A stretch of DNA of 64,000 bases from Kingdonia uniflora (Eukaryota; Streptophyta; Magnoliopsida; Ranunculales; Circaeasteraceae), in assembly GCA_014058105.1 (NCBI GenBank), contig JACGCM010001927.1, positions 1,116,001-1,180,000 of the forward strand, read 5' to 3'. Below the pieces are notes generated by a model. That model saw only the letters and a list, made by a program, of their open reading frames with translations. It made no database searches and was not told where the DNA came from. The position numbers and the translations under genes were made by a program. This document shows, piece by piece, positions 56,900-64,000 of this stretch (position 1 is the first letter of the stretch; every line of letters starts with the position of its first letter).

Positions 56900-59800
56900 A
56901 TAGATGTATCCTATGCTTGCGAACTAGGGATTTAGCGATAGTATCATTTTAATCTCCTAGTATTCCAGGGGCTTGGTATTCGGATGCCTTTCTCAATCAT
57001 GAGGTAGTAGAATCCAAATCCAATTCGTCGAATGACCAAAAATGGACCTTCCTAATTCTCTGCGAGCTTCCCAGCATTTAACTCTTTTCTGCTCTTGGGG
57101 ATCTCTCTGAGGACTAGATCATCAATTTGGAACTCATAACTTTGGTCTCTTTTATTGTACGAACTGGCTAGCATATAATGATATCAACCCAGGCTGGCAA
57201 TAACTCGATATCTCAGGTCTCATCGATCTAGTTCATATTGTAGGCTTGTTCAAATTTATTTTTCTCATCTGTTAGCTCGTGATCTTTGACAGGATGGTGA
57301 TATTCTGTTGGGATGACGGCTTCAGTTCCATAAGCAAGGAGGAAGGGGGAGCGTCCAGTTGATTGTCTTGGAGTAGTGTGGTACACCCATAAGACATGTG
57401 GCAGCTCCCTTATCTAATTTCCATTCTTTTTTTATTTAAGTCACTTTTTAATTCCATCAACTATCGTCTTGTTTATGATTTCAGCCTACCCATTTCCTTG
57501 GGGGTAGTATGGATTGGAAGGAGATTGAGAAAAGCAACTACCTTCTCTCTAACGAGTTGTGGCCCGTTATCGATCTGAATCAGGTCGGGGCAATAAAATC
57601 TTGTGATGATATGTTCCCAGATAAAATAAATGACTTCTTCTTCATGATTTCGGTAAAGGGGAACTACTTCTACCCATTTCGTAAAGTAATCTGTTTAAAC
57701 AAGTAAGAACCTTTTGTTACCTAGTGTGTTTGGGAATTCCCCCACCAGATCGAGTGCCCATCTCTGAAAAGGTCAGAATACCTTATTGGCATGGAGCTCG
57801 AGTGCAGGTACTCGTATTTAATGACCATGTCTCTAACATGCACCACATTTGCGTGAGTACTCTTCTATTTGCTTTTGTCTCCCTAGCCAGAAGACTCCTT
57901 GTGCAATTATTCCATTATCAAGGGATCTTCCTGCTGCATGGGAGCTACATGTTCCTTCATGTAATTCTTTTAGCATTCCATCTGCTTATTAATTTAAGAG
58001 GGACTTAAGATAAGGTCATGTCGCTGATCTACAATATAAATGGCCTTTTTGTACTGTGTACCGCTTGGAGTTTTCAATCAATTGCCTGTGTTCTTTTGGA
58101 TCTTCTGGAAGTGGGCCGTCACACTTATTCTTTGGGCCAAGGTATACGAGGAAAGGCCTCCTCCAATCGTTGTCCCCCTCTTCATTACCCCCGGTGTTAA
58201 TCACTCATACCAAGGGGAGATCATTGTTGGGGGTTAAGATCACTTCGATTTGGAGATATCTTGCTTCTATACCCAAGACCCCGGCTAAGTAAGCTAAAGA
58301 ATCGGCGTGTCAGTTTTCTCTTCGAGGTAGATAATCGAGAGTAGCATTAGTGAATATGCTCATTCTATCAACAACGAGTGCTGCATAGTCAACCATCTTG
58401 CCATTCATCTTGTATTGCTCGAAGTAATGATGGACTATTAGTAATGAATCTGTATAGACTAATAGCTCGGGAACTCATTTTTCCAATGCCAAATCGATCC
58501 CATGTATCAAGGCCTCGTACACTGTGACAATTTTAGAGGCTTCAAAATGGAGGAGTATAGACTTCTTAATTATGTCATTTAAAAGAGTAATTAGTATGAT
58601 TCTAATCCCTGACCCTGCGGGTCCTGTTAATCTATCTATAAAAAGACTTCATCCCATTCGTGTAACCCATTCAGCTCTTTCGTCAAAAGGCGTGGTAAGT
58701 GGATCTTCTACGAGGTCGTCTGTGAGATCAGGATCATGCTCTTCCCAATTTGGATCTTCTATTGGGAAGTCTGCTAGAAAATTAGCCACTACTTAACCTT
58801 TTTCTGAAGTTTTTTGTTTGAATTTAATATCATTTTCACCCAAACTGACTAACCATTGCTGCACTCTTCATGATTTCTCCTTTTTAGATAGAACTTCCCA
58901 AAGTAGGTAGTTTGTCATGACTTTGACTGAATGAGCTTGAAATAGTATTTAATTTTATGTGAAGCATAACCAAGGGTCCGAAGGAGTCGTTCGATCTTGG
59001 AATATCTTATTTCGGCTATAGTAAGGGTTTTGCTGATGAAATACACTAGTTTCTTAATTTTTCCATCGAGTCGAATGAGAACCGAGCTGAGAGAGTTATC
59101 TATAAATATGAGATAGATGATCAACTCCCCATTGTCTACTGGGGTACTCATTACAGGAGGTTTCCCAATATAGACTTTGAGTTCTTGAAAAGCTGTTTCA
59201 CATTCTTTTGTCCATTTGATCTCTTCGTTTGGTCGAACTTTGCCTCTTTTGGTACATCCTCGAAGTAACAAGAATAACCATTAACATCAATCTGAAGACT
59301 TCAAGATGAATCTGTTGATAGCTGCAATCTTTCCAACGAGCATATGTACGTCTTTCTTTGTTTTTGGAGATGGCATGCTGAGTATAGATCGAATCTGATC
59401 TAGATCAGCTTCAATTTCTTTTATGCTGATCAAATGTCTTAAGAATTTTCCCGAATGCACTTCAAATTAAAATTTATCAGGATTAAGCTTCATCTGGTAT
59501 GATCGCAAAATGTGGAAGACTGTATTAAGATCTGTGATATGATCCATCTTCTATAAGCTTTTGCAGAGCAGATCGTTGATGTATACTTCAACGATTTTCT
59601 CCAAGTGTACTTTGAACATAGTTGTCATTAACCTTTGATAAGTTGCTCTAGCGTTCTTCGGTCCGAAAGGCATGACTCTGTAGCAGTAAAGTCCTCTTGT
59701 AGTGATAAAAGTGGTTTTTTCCAGATCTTCGTCTAAAAGGGGTATCTTGTTATATCCTAAAGCTGCGTTCATCATAGACAATAGCTCATGACCTGCTATA

Positions 59801-60760
59801 GAATCAAAAATTTGATAAATGATTGGAAGAGGAAAACTGTCCTTTGGCATGAATTTGTTTAGATCTGTGAGATCTACACAAACTCAGACTTTCCCATTCT
59901 TCTTTAGAACTACGACAATGTTGGAGATCTAATATGGGTACTTTGCTTCTCGAATAAATCCGACTTCGATCAACTTATTGATTTCATTGTTGACTTCATC
60001 TCTGAGATGAAGCAATAACCACCTTTATTTATGTTTGACTGTCGTGGTTTTGTTATTGGTGCTCAATTTGTGATACGCCTTGGCTAGGTCGACTCCTGGC
60101 ATTTTTTTTAAAAGTCCAAGTGAAGAAGTCTTGATTCATCTGTAAAAAAATATACAAGAGTGACCTTCTCTTGCTGGACTGGCTCGGTACCAATATAAGT
60201 ACCTCTGTTAAGCCCATCGATGTCAATGTACTCTGTAGGTTCTTCTATTGAAGGTTGATCATTAGTTTAACCAGCTTTCTATAATTGCTATCCAGTAAAT
60301 TTGTTGGATGTATCTAGTGTGGCAGAGACGGTATTTTTGTAAGCTCGCGAGAGCTTTTGACTGCCTTTGATTTTATAGATGCCACTGTTGTGTTTAAAAT
60401 GAAGTACTTGATGGTATGTGAATGCGATTGCTTCTATCTTGTGTATCCAGGAACGGCCCATGATCCCCAAGTAACGGGATTTGATATTAATAATGTAGAA
60501 AACAACGTCGATAGTGATAGGTCCCAGCGGTAATGGATAGGATGATCTTTCCTACTCATTCCTCTTTAGATCCATTAAATCTATTGATATCGATGTCGCT
60601 TGGTATAACTTGATCTATCTACCAATCCCATATGCTCGATTGTGCTCTGAAAAAAGATTTTGATCCTGCTGCCGATATTGATCATCATGGTATGCATGAC
60701 AAATTTCTTCATCTTAAGCATAATAACCAGAGCGTCATGATGTGGAAACTTGATGTGACT
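56900..60760 (-). pseudogene. pol: pol of element B: protease, RT, RNase H, aRNH, integrase
   Basis: Minus strand, from the right. Protease has a changed active site (INIGSRIKI at about 60690), then MGIMGRSWIHK. RT has DSFPLPIIYQIFDS, MPFGPKNARATYQRL and VYINDLLCKSL (59580), with ND in place of the catalytic DD. RNase H is open for 118 codons (59271-58915: LIIYLIFIDNSLSSVLIRL, VYFISKTL). The archaeal RNase H (58800-58250) is in pieces. Integrase has the N-terminal segment WRRPFLVYLGPKNKCDGPLP and a core with WVEVVPLYRNHEEEV (57640), ending in the region 56900-57100. Many stops and several shifts. Confidence 0.88.
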
Positions 60761-62507
60761 AATATCACAATCCTCAAATGAAATCCCAGTTTGTCGATGG
60801 CCTGATTCAGGAAGGAGTTTAATTTCTTTATCCTAAACTGTGAGGTCGCAGCATTCCATTGACTTCCTCTTCTTAAATCTGGCAAAATTATTAATTTGAT
60901 GGATCTCAATCGTGTTGCTGTGTACATATGGTACATGTGTTTTTCCTCGGATTGATCTTCGACTTGAACTACTTTGACTTGTGTCTTATAGCTTCCGTCT
61001 TTGAAAATGTATTTCAGCAACCTCTATAAAGCGTAATAGTTGTCAGTTTTATGATGAGTTACCTTGTGATGCATATAGTATGGATTGCCTTCTATGGGTT
61101 CCAGCGGTTGAGATACACGATAGAACTCGTCTTTCACCAGTATGGGAAAAGCTGTTAAAATCTGAACATTCATCTTTAGGAGGACCAGCTTGGGTAATAA
61201 ATTTCTTATTCGAGATTTGCCTGTATTTTCTTTAGCACATTTTTTATCACCCTGGCCATCCTTCAGTTCACTGTTGTGATCTGTATTTTGACATTTTGTG
61301 GTTAGGACATTTTTAGTAGATTTATGCCTTTCGGTCATTATCATTTCCAGATCGACATACCCAGTGACCTTAGTAATCATATTTTCCAAGGTTGAAGGTT
61401 TGTTCAAGAAGAGATGTTCCTTCACTTTACAATCGATCTGCAGTGTATTAGTAAATGTAGAAACAGTTATTTTCTGATCGAGATTGTCAACTTTCCGGGC
61501 GAGTTCCAGAAACTTTTTTGCAAAGACCTCGAGCTTCTCTCCTTGAGACTGTTTAAGACTAATAAGAGTGTACATATTCTTTTCCTTGTCTTTATTGTAA
61601 GCATATGACTTAACGAAAAACTTCTGTAGTTGGTCGAATGTAAGGATAGAATCTTCAGGCAGATAATGGAACCACTGGAGGGGTTCTCCCTAAAGGCTTG
61701 TGGTGAACAAACAACAAAGATGGTATAAATTTGAATGTAATCCCAATGAATCACAAAATTGTTGAATGTGTTCCATAGGATCAGTGCCCTTGCATTTATA
61801 TATCTTCAAAGTATGGATACCTGTCAGTATTTCCATATCAAATACTCCTTAGCGATTGAACTACCTTGTAATTTGGTCAAATCATCCTTATTGTCGAGAG
61901 CTTGAACTTCGATTAATTCCTTGATGTGTTGATTCATATGTTCCTGTTTGACGTACTATGATGGTGCTTGAGTGACTTGGCATACAGGTCGGGGGTTATG
62001 ACTACCAGTACCTTCACTCAAACGTTTACGAGCAGGTATCCTAGATTGAGGTCATGGCTCCTCTTCTTGACGTTTTGAGGGCCGACGTCCTCTACTAATT
62101 TTAAATTAAGCTTCCTGTCCCAAATGAATTAAGGCTTCTAGTATGTGAGGATCATTACGTAGATGTCTAGAAGTTCCTTTGCTAGTTGCCCCTCAAGGTC
62201 CCAACCTGTCTCAGAAGTTCATTGGTATTTGATCACGTTCCCTTGGAAGGGGAACTTGCTAGTTATCTTGCAAGGCAGACTACATCGTTGTCATATGTTC
62301 TTTATGTCGCTTAAATTATGTTTGACGAGCTTGATGCTCACTTTTTAGTTCCTGTTCATGGAGCTCGTTGTCAAGCAACAACTGACGCTCGAGCTCATTC
62401 TGCTTCTCTATTTTGGCATTAAAGTTTACCTGTAATTCTGCGAGTTGATATGGATCGATTGAAAAATCAAGCTGGACTCCTGTGGCTAGTCACTTGGAAG
62501 TCACCAT
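60761..62507 (-). pseudogene. gag: gag of element B, broken
   Basis: Start at ATG 62507 (MVTSK). The coiled-coil N-terminus is broken. The capsid domain then has one good stretch of 183 codons (61575-61024) with SLKQSQGEKLEVFAKKFLEL, DNLDQKITVSTFTN and YVDLEMIMTERHKS. A zinc-like string follows, MHHKVTHHKTDNYYAL, where the first and last cysteines of the family pattern C-x2-H-x5-H-x4-C are lost. The tail is FKDGSYKTQVKVVQVEDQSE. Confidence 0.85.
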
Positions 62508-62567
62508 GATTGGAAACTGATAGTTGAGCAACTATATGCCTTAGGGATTTGTGGAAATTTCATCTTT

Positions 62568-62585
62568 CCCACAGACGGCGCCAAA
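62568..62585 (-). other. tRNA primer-binding site of element B
   Basis: Minus strand TGGCGCCGTCTGTGGGAA, directly inside the LTR. This is the best-preserved copy of the site in this family. Confidence 0.88.
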
Positions 62586-63119
62586 TGTAATGGCCTAATT
62601 TCATAGTAGCTTGAAATAGTCCTTACACCAAATGTACCTATAACAAGAATTAGTATAATAAAATAATGGAGATGATTAGGGTGGAAACCTTTGAATAGGT
62701 AAAAACCACGATCTCAATTTGAGGATTTAGTAACTGTAACTCTTATTGTTTGAGGCCGATGTTTGATTAAAAGTTTATGATCTCTTGAGCTAGAAAAACT
62801 TGCTCCTATTAGCTAAAAAAATACTCGATTCTTTCTCCTTTAGAACTCATCCTTTTTATAAACCTCACTCTCAGTTTGTTTACGTGTGCAAGTACATTCT
62901 CCTAAAAATAGGGGCAAGTGGTAGTTGGACTCGCAACTGCTAGTTCGTGGGAGATATATATCTTTAACTTGTTCTATTTCATCTGTAGTGCTCGAGCCAC
63001 GTTCTTCATCAGTTTGTGGTACATGTGTCACTTCTGCTAGTGTATGTCACGTGTATATTACGTAAGTCTGGTATTAGATCAGTTCAAGTTTCTCACAACT
63101 CAAGGGACAGATCCCTACA
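62586..63119 (-). repeat. 5' LTR of element B
   Basis: Minus strand from TGTAGGGATCTGTCCC (63119) to GGCCATTACA (62586). 534 bases, shorter than the left LTR because of small deletions. It is followed outside by aagag. Confidence 0.88.
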
Positions 63120-63124
63120 AAGAG
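63120..63124. repeat. Probable target-site duplication of element B (right)
   Basis: aagag, four of five bases like aatag at 45588-45592. Confidence 0.6.
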
Positions 63125-63448
63125 TGCATAACGTTGTGCTGCAGCCTGCACCAAAGTCCTATCCCACCATCCCATGGTAAACTTGTAAAAACCATCTCTA
63201 ACAATGTCATTTGAAGTTCCACACCAACAAAAGTTTCATTAATAGTACTTGAGGCTGGTGCCAAAACTCCTTCAATATCAAGATCCGACCTCTCTAAGAA
63301 ATCACAGAACTTGAGCTTAAAGTACTATTGGGGTACAAAACTGTCAAATGCCCCTCTTATATTTTAAGAACCACATTTTAATAATGAGCTTATCACCATC
63401 TTTCAGTGGGTTTCACGCAAATTTTGCAAAAAATGTTGGTGGGGGTAC
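63125..63448 (-). other. Flank of element B with coding-like sequence
   Basis: The minus strand can be read as coherent protein over 100 bases (SNDIVRDGFYKFTMGWWDRT, then LVQAAAQRYAL, 63240-63130). The same frame would run on into 45587 if element B were removed. Another frame upstream gives EGVLAPASSTINE. I do not recognise the protein. It may be part of a disrupted host gene or of another element. Confidence 0.3.
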
Positions 63449-63809
63449 TGCAAAAAACTCTTGTAAGCTTGATTCTTTGATGATAAACATGAACTTATGC
63501 GAAAGCAAATAAGTGAATTAAATAAAACAAAACTTGATTAATTACTAAAAAATAAAATAAAATTAGGTCTTTTACAACCTCTCTCTATACCCAAAACTAG
63601 GGCTCTTCACACAAAACTCAACCTACTAAATCTACTAACCAATATGCCCTTTTATAGAGGAATGCCCCACCTTCTAAAATCTCTCCAAGATAAACTAGGA
63701 AAAAAAATAAAGATAAACTAGGAAACAAATAACATAAAATATTTTAAATAAAAGGGGATGCGCCAACTAGGCATGTAGGCCCCAAAGTGCGGGAAAATTA
63801 TTCCTATCA
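63449..63809 (-). repeat. 3' LTR of element E (Ty3/Gypsy)
   Basis: Minus strand from TGATAGGAATAATTTTCCC (63809) to GTTTTTTGCA (63449). A TATA box (CTCTATAAAAGGG) lies at about 63655. A polypurine tract (AAGAAGGGGAGAGT) stands directly before it on the minus strand. 361 bases. The outer end is judged from the TG/CA ends only. Confidence 0.6.
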
Positions 63810-64000
63810 ACTCTCCCCTTCTTTGAAGAGTTCAACCACAAACTCTTTCACGAAAATCTTCAAGACATCAATCTCAAACCGGAAGAGTGTACTTATATAA
63901 TTTGGAAAACACCCACAAATTTTTTTGTAACTTGTAGAAATACCCAATAGAGGAAGTACTATATCATTTTTAAAACTGCATCCCTTAATTGGATAAAACG
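63810..64000 (-). pseudogene. pol: 3' end of pol of element E
   Basis: The last 190 bases of the window read towards the LTR on the minus strand. They end in a stretch like LNSSKKGRVD just before the purine tract. Chromovirus-type Gypsy pols often end with a similar short charged tail next to the purine tract. Several stops are present. Too short to identify a domain, so the assignment rests on the tract and LTR. Confidence 0.4.

Larger units (their letters stand above)
45593..63119 (-). mobile_element. Element B: Tat-type Ty3/Gypsy element with nested insertions
   Basis: A minus-strand member of the A/element 2 family spanning 17.5 kb. From its right end: LTR (62586-63119), primer-binding site, gag, pol, tandem repeats, antisense gene c, antisense b and a, purine tract and left LTR (to 46298). 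Antisense gene c is interrupted by element C and an unrelated LTR fragment (49288-54336). Ends agree with element 2 (TGTAGGGA and CATTACA), and the flanks carry a near-perfect 5-base duplication. Gag and pol are broken by many stops. Confidence 0.88.

Noticed and set aside
1..64000. tRNA, rRNA or small nuclear RNA genes, and endogenous pararetrovirus sequence
   Set aside because: I saw no cloverleaf with A and B boxes, no rRNA-like segment, and no coat or movement-protein motif. All RT sequence sits next to integrase and LTRs of Gypsy type.

Overview
The window looks like intergenic heterochromatin of a flowering plant, probably a dicot. It is AT-rich, I recognise no complete host gene, and almost every base can be assigned to LTR retrotransposons stacked inside one another. 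Most belong to the Tat-type branch of Ty3/Gypsy: pol carries protease, reverse transcriptase (RT), RNase H, a second archaeal-type RNase H (aRNH) and integrase, and a long extra region follows pol. All copies are dead. Their gag and pol frames carry many stops, mostly CGA to TGA, CAA/CAG to TAA/TAG and TGG to TAG/TGA, the pattern left by methyl-cytosine decay.

Layout. (1) 1-134 and 13036-14337 are two halves of an old minus-strand element (A'), split by element 1 (135-13035, plus strand, 5-base duplication agctt, 733-base LTRs). (2) 14338-18527 and 32643-about 36840 are two halves of a second minus-strand element (A), split inside its aRNH by element 2 (18528-32642, plus strand, duplication agtat), which has the same LTR family as A. 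A 358-base Mutator-like MITE sits in an intron of A's antisense gene. (3) 36841-45592 is less repetitive. It holds a GA microsatellite, an internally deleted Ty1/Copia element (38384-42559) and a 508-base TAA-flanked MITE (42802-43309). (4) 45593-63119 is a third minus-strand copy (B) of the A/element 2 family. It is interrupted by a truncated element of another family (C, 49288-53970) and by an unrelated LTR fragment (53971-54336). (5) 63120-64000 is flanking DNA and the 3' end of a further minus-strand Gypsy element (E).

The most interesting content is the region between pol and the 3' LTR. Element 1, element 2 and B carry what appears to be the same set of three genes, all antisense to gag-pol: two small ORFs of about 97-118 codons (called a and b here) and one large, intron-containing gene (c). 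Gene c encodes a domain resembling the Pfam family 'putative gypsy type transposon' (Transposase_28), long coiled coils and, in the A/2/B family, a conserved cysteine-containing C-terminus. A keeps only gene c. Most of these antisense genes have a TATA-like box upstream, so they look like separate transcription units converging on gag-pol. Where the two units would meet, each element has tandem repeats of unrelated sequence and different period (194, 161, about 56-64 and 63 bases). In element 1 the two small antisense ORFs are open from end to end although pol has about twenty stops.

Antisense ORFs and tandem repeats downstream of pol have been described for Tat-type elements such as Retand, so the general layout is known. 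The conserved three-gene set, its promoters and introns, and the repeats at the point of convergence are the parts worth following up. All alignments here were made by eye.
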